Source of the DNA: Archilochus colubris
Lineage: Eukaryota; Chordata; Aves; Apodiformes; Trochilidae
Reading direction: 5' to 3'
DNA length: 64,000 bases
Assembly (NCBI GenBank): GCA_023079485.1
Contig: CM041084.1
Span: 35,902,609-35,966,608 of the forward strand
Every line of letters begins with the position of its first letter. The first letter of the stretch is position 1. A program made the position numbers and the translations under genes. Under the pieces are notes generated by a model. It saw only the letters and a program-made list of their open reading frames with translations, had not been told where the DNA came from and did no database searches. Positions 41,701 to 53,542 of this stretch are shown here, in pieces.

Positions 41701-42900
41701 GTTACATGAGGTCATATTCACCATACCAGCCAGAAAGCTGCACTCTAATTCTTGAAGATTTAAACCAAGAACTAAAAGAGAAAAGTGATGAGAAAGTACC
41801 TTTTATGCAGAAATTAAAAATATGCCAGCTCTGAATCCTACTCAGGGAGGTGGGGAGGTTTTTTTTTCTTTTTTTTTTATTTTCCTTCTCAAATGTATAG
41901 ATTTCACATTCAGGTCTCAGTCACATTTACTATGGGTGACTAATTTTTGCATATACAGCTAGAGGAAGAAGGGTGAAAAGGGTTTCCAGATTTAAATGAA
42001 AGAGGATTACAAAGGAAGCTGATTTACAAACCAGCAAGCTTTATGAGAAGGAGGATAACTAAGTGTTCTCACAATAGAAGGAGAAGTGGAAGGACAATAA
42101 TGACTGCTCACTGACAGTTTGAGAAATGATAAGAGCTACTAGCAGCAGTACATACCCTTTCATTCTCGGCTAAGAGAAGTGTTTTATAAAATGAAGTAGA
42201 GCAACTATAACTGATAATAATGATTTTTATCATAGCCATGACCGCTATGAACCTGGTCAATGGGATAAGAGCAGGACCAGTGGAAGATGAAGCATATAAA
42301 TAACATGTGTAAAAGCAGGACAATAAGCAGCACTTCAGGGAATACTGTCTTCCCTCAGTCATGTTCAAAGGTCATTTTAGAAAGCAGCTTTTTAGGTGGG
42401 TGCATTCAATAGTAGTGTTTTAAACCACCTACCAAGCAGGAACAAGAGGACAGTAGAAAGCTTCTCTGAACAAATTAACCTTCATCTCATCTGAAGTCCA
42501 CTTTCTGGGCCAAGAAGATCTAGGGAGTAGATGAGAAAATTTGAAAAAAGTTGCTGCATCTAACGGTGTTTTAATGTGAAAGAAAATAACTTCTTGCTTT
42601 CAAGCTCTGATCTTCTCTCACCCTTCTGCAGATCCTCTCTGATCTCCAGGTCAGTCTCATCCAGTTCTGATGGAGCAGTACCTTACAAAATTTTGCCTAG
42701 AGGCCTCACAGGTTCCCTGGAGCACTCCACATGAGAACAGGGTGAGCCAGATGTAACACCAGGCACAGCTGTGACTACAGAGATGATGCAGCAGGGCCAA
42801 AAGAGGGGACCTGAGTTTAGGGGCAAAGGTGGTTGTACTGAGGGCTCTCACAGTCTGTGGGTACATGGAGGGAAGGACATAGTACACAACCTCAGTGAAG
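32716..42900. other. Non-coding DNA, no gene seen
   Basis: No gene or confidently named repeat was recognised apart from the purine-rich block at 33540-33990. The plus-strand frame 39362-39739 (125 codons) has no recognisable domain and is AT-rich chance sequence by appearance. Short sequences near 35490-35530 and 36510-36550 faintly resemble old amniote repeats but are too short to call. Homopolymer runs occur near 38379-38393 (T), 39971-39980 (T) and 41860-41880 (T). Confidence 0.55.
33540..33990. repeat. Purine-rich low-complexity block
   Basis: The plus strand is strongly enriched in A and G over about 450 bases, with many GGGAA, GGAAGG and AGAGAGG runs and few long pyrimidine stretches. 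It is not a clean tandem repeat. The complementary strand consequently carries a 104-codon open frame (33676-33990) rich in Ser, Pro, Phe and His, which is a composition effect and not evidence of a gene. Confidence 0.5.
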
Positions 42901-43327
42901 GGCTATACGGTTTCTGGAACACCTCTCCTATAAGGATAGTCTGAGAGAGCTGGGATTGTCCAACCTGGAGAAGAGAAGGCTCCAGGAGATGTTACAGTGG
43001 CCTTCTAGTGCCTGAAAGGAGCCTACAAGACAGCTAGAGATGGACTTTTTACAAAGGCATATAGTGATAAAAGAAGCAACAATGGTTTTAAGATGGAAAA
43101 GGGTACATTTAGATTAGACATGAGAAAGAAATTCTTTGGTGTGATAGCGGTGAGACACTGGAACAGTCTGCACAGGGAAGCTGTGGCTGCCCCCTTCCTG
43201 GAAGTGTTCAAGGCCAGGTTGGATGGGGCTTGAGCAACCTGGTCTGGTGGGAGGTGTTCCTGCCCATGCTTTGTAATTAGATGATCTTTAAGGTCCCTTC
43301 CAACCAAAATCATTCTATGATTATGTG
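42901..43327 (+). mobile_element. CR1 LINE 3' fragment, plus strand
   Basis: A clear CR1 3' part in sense orientation. It contains ACACCTCTCCTATAAGGATA near 42919-42938, the GAGAAGAGAAGGCTCCAGGA block near 42969-42988, then AAGAAATTCTTTGGTGTGA, GTTCAAGGCCAGGTTGGATG near 43207-43226 and GATCTTTAAGGTCCCTTCCA near 43284-43303, ending in the tail ATTCTATGATTATG. It begins inside the last codons of ORF2 and has lost everything upstream. The antisense open frame at 43023-43415 is a by-product of this element and not a gene. Confidence 0.95.
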
Positions 43328-44800
43328 AAGTGTACATGGGCTCATGTTTCTCTCCCAGACATGGACTTGCGAAGAAATGAAATAAACAGACTATGAAACA
43401 AACATTGTGCCTCAAAACTGAGCCCTAAATACCAGAAGCAACAAGGTAAAGTGGAAATTTTTTATCTGACATTGCTAAAATCCATACTTACATACTATTT
43501 GCATAAGTATACTCTATCTGATCAACTCAAATGTAGTCACTCATAGAATGTCAAAATTTATTTGTACCTTACAAGAGAGTAGACAAACTTTACAGATGGT
43601 AATAGCTACAGAATGGAAGGATTTAGACTAGGGAAACTGCCTAAGCCCTAACTACAGAGGCACAAATGAGGTACTTTGTGTCCCAGGAGAAAATGATACA
43701 AATCTACAAACAAATAAAAACCAGAAAAAACTATTTAGACACATGACGCGGCCACTGTGAACACAATTACTACATTTATTGTGGGGGTTTTTTTGCCTTC
43801 AAGTCACCTCCCTGTAAAAATGCGTGTTGTATACTGCCATGCAGGTGGCACTTGGGTGGGGACACACACGTGTTTGCCCCTCCAAGAAATTACAGACAAC
43901 CCTTTGCTTGTTCACTGCTATATGATCACTGACACAGGATAAATGAAGCACAGCATAACCACTCTGGAGGGTACTCTGCTTTATCAGAAGTGGGACATAC
44001 TTCTGGGAATGAGGGAGTGGAAAGGAAATACATGCTTGTGGAGGCAGGAGCTGGACCTTAACATTTAAAAAAAGCTGTATTTTCACCACAGCTATTTAAA
44101 CCCTGCTCCTTCCATTTCTGTATTTTTTAGTGCATACTCATGTAAATACATCTGATCATATGGCAAATGTCGTAATGTGCGAGAGGAATCAGCCTTTCCA
44201 CTGTGCCCAGGCCATTCGTGGGCTGTCAGGTTAGGGCTGTTGTCCTGTCACACCAAAGTCAACACCCTGGCTGTGAAAAGTGTAGTCAACACTGTTATAC
44301 CTTCACTTGAGAGGAAGTAAGAGGAAATTTTCCTACTTTCTGAATGATTTACCATGTGCAGAATTATGCTCATGGTGGAAGGCAACTTCCAACTGCAAGG
44401 AATTTTTTGGTTATTAGTCTTAATTCACCCATCCAGTAATGAGGTACACAAGAAGAGTTAGCTACACGTACAGTGTTTTCTAAAACTATTTAATGAAAGA
44501 AAATGTAAACAAAGTGAATTAACAGAATATATTTTTTCTAAAGAGTAATTTTCTAATTTTTCCGTTGTGCAGCAGCTGCTGTTGCCATGCTGTCATTGCT
44601 GTTGCTATGTATTTTTGAATGTGCCAAGACGTAATTGGCTACTTCAGCATATATAAACTATTGGTAGAGATGTTTCTATGGAAAAATCACATCTTTTTTT
44701 GATTGGTTCCTGTTGAAAGTAGATGTGCTTAGCTATCATCTTCATTGAAATGGAGACCAACAGGCTTCAAGTCTCATAATGCAATGAAGCCACATGCTAT
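43328..44800. other. Non-coding DNA, no gene seen
   Basis: No repeat or gene is recognised. The part from about 44400 to 44800 would be the 3' untranslated region if the minus-strand exon candidate at 44804-44973 is real. It holds one ATTAAA-type polyadenylation hexamer on the minus strand (44489-44494, about 310 bases past the stop) and a CTG/GCT-rich patch near 44570-44605. Confidence 0.4.
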
Positions 44801-44803
44801 TCA

Positions 44804-44973
44804 TCATGGTGGAACTTCTGTGTAGACATCATGGTAGGATATAAGAGAGATTTCATCTTCATAGTCTCCAAATGTTTCTATAGTCTTTGGAAAACTTTTT
44901 GATCCACTGTGAATCGTATTTGTTGTGAAAATGCGTCTCTTCCCTGGTTTTGCCTGATATAATTTGCAAGCTC
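44804..44973 (-). CDS. Candidate last coding exon, product not recognised
   Basis: On the minus strand an open frame runs from a splice-acceptor-like TTTGATTTAG (44974-44983, AG at the exon edge) to a TGA at 44804-44806, giving about 56 codons. The peptide looks more protein-like than the other frames here. It has a basic segment KPGKRR, a Ser/Thr-rich middle and an acidic, tyrosine-containing end (GDYEDEISLISYHDVYTEV, followed by PP and stop), the sort of pattern found in cytoplasmic tails of membrane proteins. The acceptor's pyrimidine tract is weak, and a branch-point-like CTAAAA lies close upstream. A methionine at 44989 would give a 61-codon frame but has no promoter context. A minus-strand ATTAAA hexamer lies about 310 bases downstream. 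I do not recognise the family, and no partner exons were found in the remaining window at higher coordinates. Chance remains a serious alternative. Confidence 0.22.
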
Positions 44974-45094
44974 CTAAATCAAAACTCATTTTAGACTAGC
45001 TACATATTTTGCTTGAAGACATTTTATAAAGAATTATTTACTCATACAACGCATCTATTCATCTAAAAATCCTCTGAAAAGATTAACTTTTACC

Positions 45095-45162
45095 TATATA
45101 AATATATAGATATATATATATACACATATATATATATAATATATGCTTATATATATATAAAA
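45095..45162. repeat. (TA)n-rich microsatellite
   Basis: About 68 bases of imperfect TA/TATA repeats interrupted by AGA, CACA and GCTT. It is self-complementary and can extrude a cruciform, but this is an ordinary vertebrate simple repeat. It lies just upstream, in minus-strand sense, of the candidate exon at 44804-44973. Confidence 0.85.
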
Positions 45163-48100
45163 TGCCAAACTCACCATGTTGGATATTGGTAAACCAAGAC
45201 AATTTTGAGTACATGATGGGCTCTTGGGAGAATGAGAGACTCATGATTTCGATTACAGAAGAGACTTAGCTATGGGCATACTTGCCATATGACCTAGGTC
45301 TAAAAAGAAGGGATGTACATCTGCGCTGAGAAGTTACCAGATCAGTGAAAGTGAGACACATTATATGGTAAGTATGACTTTCAGCTTCATACCACTAAAT
45401 TTTCCTACAGTCAGAATGATAAAATCTGCCTCACAAACATTATTTATATTTATGCTAATAATTGTTTTATAACCAAAGTTTACTTAGGTTATATGAAAAC
45501 CTGCTACAGCCCAAATATAGACGCAACATAAGGTGAGACCTAATGCAAGGTACATAAGTACATGACTGCTAACACTGTGGCATTAATTTTTTCAGAACAA
45601 ATGACATGTTTTGCAATCGCAGTTTCATAAGTCTGTCTTGCTTATACTTCCTCATTTTAGAAGTTAAAATAAAATTTGGGGGTTTTTGGACAGTCTGAGG
45701 TTATAGAAATATGTTTCCAGAGGGAATCTGCAAGTCCTTCTCTGTAGGAGGTGGCTGAAGTGTTATTTAGATTTAAATGAAATGAGACTTGATTGAAGGG
45801 TTGTTAAGAAGGGACTAAACAGTGTTGGGTTACATCACAGAAAAGATGAATTATCATCTGCTTGGTTCATAAAATCTCTTCAGCTATTACCTATGTGAGT
45901 TGTTCTTTTTTATGTCATGCGCCTCTCAGGGTCTCCTAATTTATTAGCACGTCAGACCATTCCCTCTTTTCTTATGCCTAAAACTCCTCATCTCTGGCTA
46001 CTGGTCTTATTCTCGTTCTATCACATCAAAGATTATCCTTTTCACTGGAAAATTCTTTTCTTCTTTTTTTTTTTTTTTTTTCCTCCCCTCCTTTGTCTTT
46101 GTCAGAACAATCACCCAGCTCAGCATTGGCAAACACAAGTGTAAATCTTTTGAAATAAATTTTTCTTTCTTTTTGCCTCTCTAAGTCATAGGAAGATCAT
46201 ACTGCTTTCCTGAGAAAAAATTCATTTCACTTGTTTATAAGCCATAAAGTTGGAAATAAACTACCTAAAGGAATTATGAGTTCTTTATGTTATTTAGCAT
46301 TGACTAAATATTGAAATTTACTAATGATAGTAGGTGTCAGTCTCCAAAAGTACAAGCTTTTTTAAAAAGACAATTTATGTATTTAGGTCACCAACCTGCC
46401 ATTTTAAATATTTGCTCTTCACTAAAAAGCTTATGTAGGAGTAATAACAATGTTATCATAGTGTAAATTTTAAACAATCAGACTTAGGTTTTGCCATGTC
46501 ATGAATGTTAAATTTTCTTTTAGAGCCTAACATTTCATTTGAAGTTTTTCATTTGAAAGATGTTACACTGGCATTATGACACAACCATGAAACATGATTT
46601 GTGGAAAGCCTGTGCATATGTACACACACACACAGATACATATTTTAGCAGGACAGGTCTGCTTTACCTCCTGGGACATCCTATCACCTTTGCCATAGTC
46701 TTAGAGTGATTGGAAGGCCCTGTGGCTGGGTGCCACACTGCCATAATGTCAGGAGAACTTGTGCCATGCCTCTGCATCCTCCTGTCATCACTTCCAGCTG
46801 AAAGCTGGTGCGTTACTGCTCCTGCTTGCAAGCAGGCAACAAGTTAATGGAGATGATTCCCTTTAAGAGGTCTCTTCTGAGTTTTTGGTTGTCAGGGAAG
46901 ATGATAGTCTCATCCCTCTGGTTAGATAAAATTAAGACTCCTTCTGAATATCTCATTATTGATCAAGTGGCACTTGGAGTCAGCTGGTTATACTCCTTTT
47001 CTGAGAGGCTAGCCACTCTCCTGAGGGGATTCTAAAGCTATGGAGAAGCTCTGGCCTGTAAGCAGTTTTCCTGAAGTCCTTTCCTTTGGGTAAATCTCAT
47101 TTTTAAATAAAAAATAAAGACTGACTCTAGGTGTTGCAAATTAAAAATTAATGTCATCTTGAAACAAGAGAAATTAAAAGTGTTGTGAAATGTTTTGGTC
47201 AGATCAGTGAAACATTGACCAAACCTGTGGGTGTAGCAATAAGTAAAACCAGAATTTGGCCCACAGACTTCACCTTATTTCCTTGACATCCATGAAGTGG
47301 ATAGATGGATCAAGGGGTGAGAACAGAGTTACAGCTATACCTTTTCCTCTCCATCTTGATCCAAAAAGATACAGGGTGTTCCTTTGTTCAGGCCTTGACA
47401 TGGCTTAAATACCAATGTTCTCCGTCTAGCACAGCCCAGAAATGCTCTCTTCCTAGGGACTACAGGCTGAATGTGTCATGGTATCTATGCATCAATTTGC
47501 CCAACTGTTTCTCATACAATGGGTCATTTTCAATTATGATTTTCTTAAGCTTCTCCCTTTTGAGCAGAAGCTCTTCTCACTGCCAGTCACAGACCAGGTT
47601 TGGTTTTTTTTTTACTGAAAGTTTAATAAGCAATGGTAAAACCATCTGCAGAAAAAAGGAGTGAAAAATACAGCTTTCTTTGCTAAGGAAATATCATTAT
47701 AGGCTAAGGACTCTGAGCTGATCCTTGGAGTTAAATGTGCATATTTCTTATTCAAGAGTCTGAATGCTGCTTGGGTACAGGAGTGTATAATTTTCTATAA
47801 TCTTGGCCTGTGTATTTTTCTTGAACTGGTACTTTATTATTTGGAGCTATTCCATTTGTCTAAGTCCCTCTTGTATTCCTTCCAAGCATATCTGTGTGGG
47901 AAAATAAGCCTTTCTTTATCTTTAAGGCAATGTCTTTTTTGTTTGTTTGTTCATTTGTTTATTTGTTTTTAGATCATATCCAAATGAATTAATTGTGACT
48001 ACTTGATCTTGTTAATTGAACTGCTAATTTATATGTATACTTTTGGGGTCAAGTCATGCTTTTAATAAGGAGGTATATGGAGCCATACAAGGATAGCATT

Positions 48101-48302
48101 AGGAAGTATTGTGAAAAAGAAAGGCCAGGGTCAGGGGGTTCCCAGTGACTCCCTGCATATTCTTTTCCTACAGCAGCAACTTTACTTGCTGGTATGTGAT
48201 TATGTGGGTTGATATCTCAGTCAACCCGCATCCAAATAGAAAAGGGCCTCTCTAAACTGCATCTGAAACCCAAATAGCGCTTGTCCAGGTATTTAGACTG
48301 GA

Positions 48303-48323
48303 CAGACCTCATGATGAGGTCTG
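48303..48323. repeat. Perfect 21-bp palindrome with 1-base centre
   Basis: CAGACCTCAT (48303-48312) and ATGAGGTCTG (48314-48323) are exact reverse complements around G at 48313. No known element end is recognised. Confidence 0.7.
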
Positions 48324-48709
48324 CAGTATTAAAATGAATGTCACAAAGAGTATTACTTTATGGGTATTCACTCCGTCCATATCTCAGTTAGAGTAGTCAT
48401 AGCTGACACTATCCCTTTGTTTATTGTCCCTTCTGTACAACTCCCCTTTGACACATGAGTCCACCAGTTTAGATGGGACTATGTTGCTATATCTATCACA
48501 TAAAAATCTTTCTTACTGAGTTGATTGGTATTGAAGAGTTTCACACAGTTGCAAAGGCAAGAGGGGTTAGCAGTTGGACTGGGATCTACTGGAACTTCTG
48601 GCATTTGAGGTGAGATGGGAAAAACATTGGATTTTGGAGCAGTCACTATGGTGTCCACTATAGCATGACCATTTGCTTCAGGAGTCTCTTAATATATATA
48701 AAATACAAA

Positions 48710-48732
48710 ACTAGGAGTTTTAAACTCCTAGT
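48710..48732. repeat. Perfect 23-bp palindrome with 1-base centre
   Basis: ACTAGGAGTTT (48710-48720) and AAACTCCTAGT (48722-48732) are exact reverse complements around T at 48721. The following bases are CCCTTTTTTC, so a plus-strand transcript would give a stem followed by a short U-run. In a vertebrate intergenic setting that is not evidence of a terminator unless a polymerase III unit lies upstream, and none was seen. Confidence 0.7.
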
Positions 48733-50030
48733 CCCTTTTTTCAGCATCACTTTCTGGGCATTAGGTGTTCATCTCTCCTGAGGTTAGGTCACCTGTGATG
48801 AAGATATTGAGGGCTGTGGTGGAGAACAAGACTCACTTCTTCAACCCATTTGGTAGACTTGTTCTAAGTTTAAAAGAACTGGAGAGTAAACACTCCTGAC
48901 TTCATTGACTAGACTCATCTGCATACCCCCTGAGGACAGAGGAAGGACAAAGGGATTACACTGAATGAGATAGATCTGACTTTATGCCCCAGTTTGTTTC
49001 CTCAGCCCATTACTGCAGAGAATACTGAGAAAAACAGAGCTGCACTGGGCATGATTTTTCACACAGTCTATTCCAAGCTTTATAGAGCTCTAGAGTCTGC
49101 AAGACACTTTCAGGGGTCTGTGGCACTGTAAACTAGCCCAAAACCAGGAAAGTTTCTGTCAGCCTCTCTTTGCAATTACTATTTTTGCTTTAGCATTTTG
49201 TGATCTGGTCACAAACCAACCTTCTTACATGCTGCTGTACAAGTAGCCCTCTGGGAGGTGAGCAATGGTGCCTGCTCAGTAGAGCCCCATCAGATTAGCT
49301 GCTTGGGAGCATCTTGTCCTCAAAAGCAAGACTGGTTTCACAGGTTTGCTATTGCAAGCCTGAGTGAGCAAACCCAGCTCTTATTTAGTTGATGATCACT
49401 ACATTTAGTGGATTATCACTTCTACAGATGCCAGGGCTTGAGTTTTGTTTCCTTATTTGTTTATATATTGAAGTTCTTGGGTTCTGATCCTGTTGAATTT
49501 CTTGCCTTCTGAAAATTTAAGTAGTCCCTCAGATGATCACTATGTAGTCTTACAGTGACTATACATCAGTCTAGGAAGACTGGCACTTTGAGGAGCCAAC
49601 CCCAGAAGGTCATGAAATAAGTAAGTTCAGCAGGTGTTTCTAAACTGAAGATGAGCTTTTGGTCAGGCCTGTTGTTTTAGTTAGCACTGCTGTTTTGCTC
49701 TTGCTAGTGGTGTGTATAATTGCAAACTTGAATGCCCTGAGTCTCATTATTTCTGCTTTACAACTTATTATACTTTCCCATCATTGGATTAAGTAGTATA
49801 TCTTCGAAGATCAGTGTCATGTGCATCACGATAGCGGTTGTACTAAGCAGTCATTGTGTGTGGGCATGTGGGGATTTCAGCAACAAATACTCCCTTAAAA
49901 GTGAGAAACTGGAATCCAGTATAGCTTCAGGAAGGCATATACTGACAGCGTGATGCAAACAAGACAGAAATAAAGCATGTTGGTTTCTTCTAATGTGCTG
50001 TGATCAGTCTCACTTGTTACCTTTCACTTT

Positions 50031-50232
50031 GAGGGTGACAGAACAGTGGAACAGGCTGACCAGTGAGACTGTGGAGTCTCCTTCTCTGGTTATGTTTGAA
50101 ACCCACCTGGGCATGTTCCTCTGTGACCTATGCTAGGTGATCCTGCTCTGACAGGGGTGATGGACTTGATGATCTTTCAAGGTCCCTTCCAACCTATAAC
50201 ATTGATCCTGTTATACTGAGTGATTCTATACA
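50031..50232 (+). mobile_element. CR1 LINE 3' end fragment, plus strand
   Basis: Only the last 200 bases of a CR1 remain. They include GGAACAGGCTGACCAGTGAG near 50048-50067, the GTGGAGTCTCCTTCTCTGGT block near 50071-50090, GGTGATCCTGCTCTGACAGG near 50136-50155, GATGATCTTTCAAGGTCCCT near 50167-50186, and the tail GTGATTCTATA. The 3' tract differs from the 42.9-kb copy (it matches the GTGGAGTCTCC type with a GACTTGATGATC ending), so the two belong to different CR1 subfamilies. Confidence 0.93.
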
Positions 50233-53200
50233 GACATTGATGATACAGTGATGTTTTTGCATTGTTGTAGGCCAGACAGATTTGCTGGAAATGTCATCCC
50301 AGAAGATCAGAGGCAGTCACCAGAGTTCTAGAGAAAAACTGAGACAATTGGTTGTTGAGTAACTCTAGCGTGATTTGAGTGGGATAACTGTGCTGCCTTT
50401 AACATCAGGATTTCCCAGACCACACAGCAGGGATGGGGAAATGAATGCTGCTTTGGATAATAAAACACTCAATTGAAGTTCCCTGAGTTCGAGTAACATT
50501 CAGGAGTGATTGCAGCTCTCTTAACTACATCTCTATTTGAGCTGCCGCTTCTGTGACAGTGTGAGATAACTCAATTTATACCAAAAGATAAGAGTATATT
50601 AGAGTCCTATGAGGAAGAAGTTCCTAGATTGAGTCCCTCATGCATACAAGGATAATGGTAAGATAAAGCCCCAGTTAATTATATTGAAGAGGCAGGGAGA
50701 CACTCACAACTAATTGTACTGTATTTAAAAATATCTCTTTTTCTAAATGAACACTTAGTACCAATTGTGTTCCAGTTATTTTATCACAGGATCACGATTA
50801 CAAGATCTAGACATTCACTGATATGTAGATACTGTCCTCAAAGAACCATCGCTTGACAAAGTGTAGGTGTTTTGTTTGTGCTGTGGATGTTAATGCTAGC
50901 AGGGAAGTCTTGGGCTGCTATATTGCATTGTAAGACACTGTGATGTTAGAGGGAGCAGGACCAAGAAGTATGGGACAACTGCATGGCTGTATTGATGCCT
51001 GCATGTACATGAGCTGATTCTCTTATTTCTTTATATCCTGACACGTCACCTCTGAGATAAGACCTTTACTGAACAAATACATCATAGCTGGCATATGATG
51101 GGTAAAACTTCAGTCCTGAGACAGGGGAGAAGAGGTGCTTTTTCACTGACTGTCGTAGAAAGAAAACAAAGTTGAAAATCCACTGTGCTGCCACACAATT
51201 AACCATGTGTGTTTCCACTCTCTCCAACACACACGCATATAGGTACAGACATGCCATGCACTTGCCTGTGGTTGTGTGCAGAGTGTTTCTGTGGATGGGG
51301 ATTCACCTCAAGAAGGGACGAAGTGGAAGGGCAGTTTTGTCATAACAGCGAGGTTTCTACAGAAATAACATCTGTGTTGGCTGCCCCTGGAGATGTGCTG
51401 AACCGGTGCCTTCCTCCATCAGCCTGCCTTATTCCTTCATATTGTAGTGATCAGGGCTACTGATAAAACCTGTGAAAATAAATTAATTTTCCTGTTAAAC
51501 TCATCCAATTATACTGAAAGCAAATAATGAGAATATGAGGGAAATAGAGCTATCTTAGCCTACGGATCACCCACCATCCTCAATACTGAAGCATCTAAAA
51601 GCTGCCTGCTAAGTTGGTTGATATGCCTTTTATTTAGCTTGATGTTAATTTGCTAAACACTGTTTTGGTGTATGTGATTGTAGAACATAAAAATGCAGTA
51701 GGTGGTTTATAGGAGATGAGAGCAAAAGAATACTCTGTGCTACGAGCTCTACATACAATGCATATTCTCCAAAGGGATGAAATTTCCCTCGAGCTAATGG
51801 GTAAACTGCAGAGTGAGGTACAGCAGCAGCTTTATGGTTTGCTTTAACCTGCTCCTCCTACCCCTGCTTTGTGGTGGGTGTACAACTGTTGCAAGTAGGT
51901 GGCACAGCTGTTTGCATTGACTGGCTCAGTACCTCTGGGATACAGACACCACAGTTAAAGTAGCAAGATGGAAACGGCATCCATAGTTTAATAAACTCAT
52001 TCTGTTTCTTTGTGAGAGAAAAGAGGGAGATGGGGGAAGATAAGGCGGTATAAGTTGCCAGCTTGACTACATCTGTATTAGTGGCACTGCTCAAATCACA
52101 CGGTGGTGGCTAATGCTTGCAAAATCCTGACTAGCATTTGAAAGGGTAACATCAGTTTATTATTGCTGCAGTAGCTGTTAACTTTATGAAGATTTCCTGT
52201 GCACCTGCCTGCTACCACATCTTTAACATATATGCATATTTATACAACTTAGGCAACATATGTTTGACGATTTTTGTCATTTATATTTACTACAGTATGG
52301 ATAGCAATTAAAAAATAACCATGTTCACTGTGATGAATTGGTGAAATTCCTGGAGAACTAGAAGCTACATGAAGGTTCTGAAGACAGAGAACAGGGAAAA
52401 AAACCATGTAAAAATCCCATTCTTCTGCTGGAAAATAAAAGCTACAGGCATGTGCACTCCTGTGTGTATGTGTATATATATATAAAAATCACAAAAATTC
52501 CAGGAAACAATACGTTACTTCATGTAGAGGTAGAACAAGAGACTAGATGGTATGAAGTGGGATATTTTCCCATTCCACCCACCCTTTACAGGTAAATGGT
52601 TGTGTTGTGTTGTAGGGGCAATGTAGGACGATGGTATTTTTTGCAGAGCTGATGTTGTTCTGTTCCCCAGTTTTGTGTGATTTGAATATGAAATGGATGT
52701 ATTTAATTGCAGATGCATGTGCAAAAGCAAATAGTGTGCTAGGACCTGTCTGATGATACAGTCCCATGTCTGACTCATCATGGCAGCAGACTGAGCAGGT
52801 CTCCTGAGCACAAAATCGGGTGCCAAGATCAGGGAAGGGCTATGAAGGGGAGTTTAGGGAGTGATCCTTGGAAGTAGCCCGTTTAGGTGAAAGCTCAGGC
52901 TCAAATCTGTATTTGGTATGTCTGAGTTAAAAACAGGGGAAGATCCTAGGGTGAGGGTAAGCTTTGTATGTTAGCCCACCGAATATGTGTAGGCACATGC
53001 ACACCAGCACCCACACTGTGTATGAAAGTGAGATAAGCACACGTGATTTGTACTTAGAATGTAGGTGCCAGCTTTTTTAGAGAGAATTTCTTACCATGTG
53101 GCATATTACCATATTCGAGACCTGCTCATCTCTGTAAAAAGACAGAGGATAGTGGGCTGTGCAGAAATGGAGTGAGACAGTGGAAACGCACGTAGTGGAG

Positions 53201-53488
53201 CTGTGAAAACTGACATAGGATTGGAAGGCAACTTAGAAAACTGAAGTTAAAGATTAAAATGGAAAAGACGAAGAAAGCTAGGTCTTGTCCTGGAACTAGT
53301 ATTTTCCATGTCAGCATAGTGATTTGCCTAGAATCATTTATTCAACGTAGGACACTCTAAATTAGCCTCAAGGTGTCTTTGTTACCCTCTTGTCACATGA
53401 AATTAACTGCTCCTGTAGCTGCTTGCAGAGGGCAGAGCAGCCCCAGCTCCACCCTCATTTTCTCTTCCTGTGCCCAGAAATACGCCTT
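50233..53488. other. Non-coding DNA, no gene seen
   Basis: No gene or named repeat. The minus frames at 52515-52826 and 52543-52767 overlap in two phases of the same strand and have no recognisable domains. A short (TA)n lies near 52474-52484. Short TG/CA-alternating text occurs near 51215-51245 and 52985-53020. Confidence 0.55.
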
Positions 53489-53542
53489 CTGACATGACTG
53501 ACATGACTGACACGACTGACACGACTGACACGACTGACATGA
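53489..53542. repeat. Minisatellite, six copies of a 9-bp unit
   Basis: Six tandem copies of CTGACATGA or CTGACACGA, in the order ATG, ATG, ACG, ACG, ACG, ATG for the variable triplet (C/T at the seventh base). Because the unit is a multiple of three, reading frames stay open through it on both strands, as Thr-Asp-Met/Thr repeats on plus and Ser-Cys-Gln or Val-Val-Ser repeats on minus. The open frames at 53393-53676 exist for that reason. The CACGA copies carry a CpG that the CATGA copies lack, consistent with CpG decay or with expansion of one variant. Confidence 0.95.

Larger units (their letters stand above)
45163..50030. other. Non-coding DNA, no gene seen
   Basis: No gene or interspersed repeat was recognised. 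Contents are a pyrimidine tract with 18 T (46064-46081, continuing as C-rich to about 46095), a short (CA)n near 46622-46634, a GTTT-rich stretch near 47939-47972 followed by TAATT-rich sequence, and two short perfect palindromes at 48303 and 48710. The plus-strand frame 47305-47664 (119 codons) has no recognisable domain or splice context and is treated as chance. Confidence 0.55.

Noticed and set aside
43023..43415. 130-codon minus-strand frame
   Set aside because: It is the antisense of the CR1 3' region at 42901-43327.
48710..48742. Palindrome followed by a T-run as a transcription terminator
   Set aside because: Intrinsic terminators are a bacterial feature, and no polymerase III gene was found upstream in this vertebrate-type DNA.
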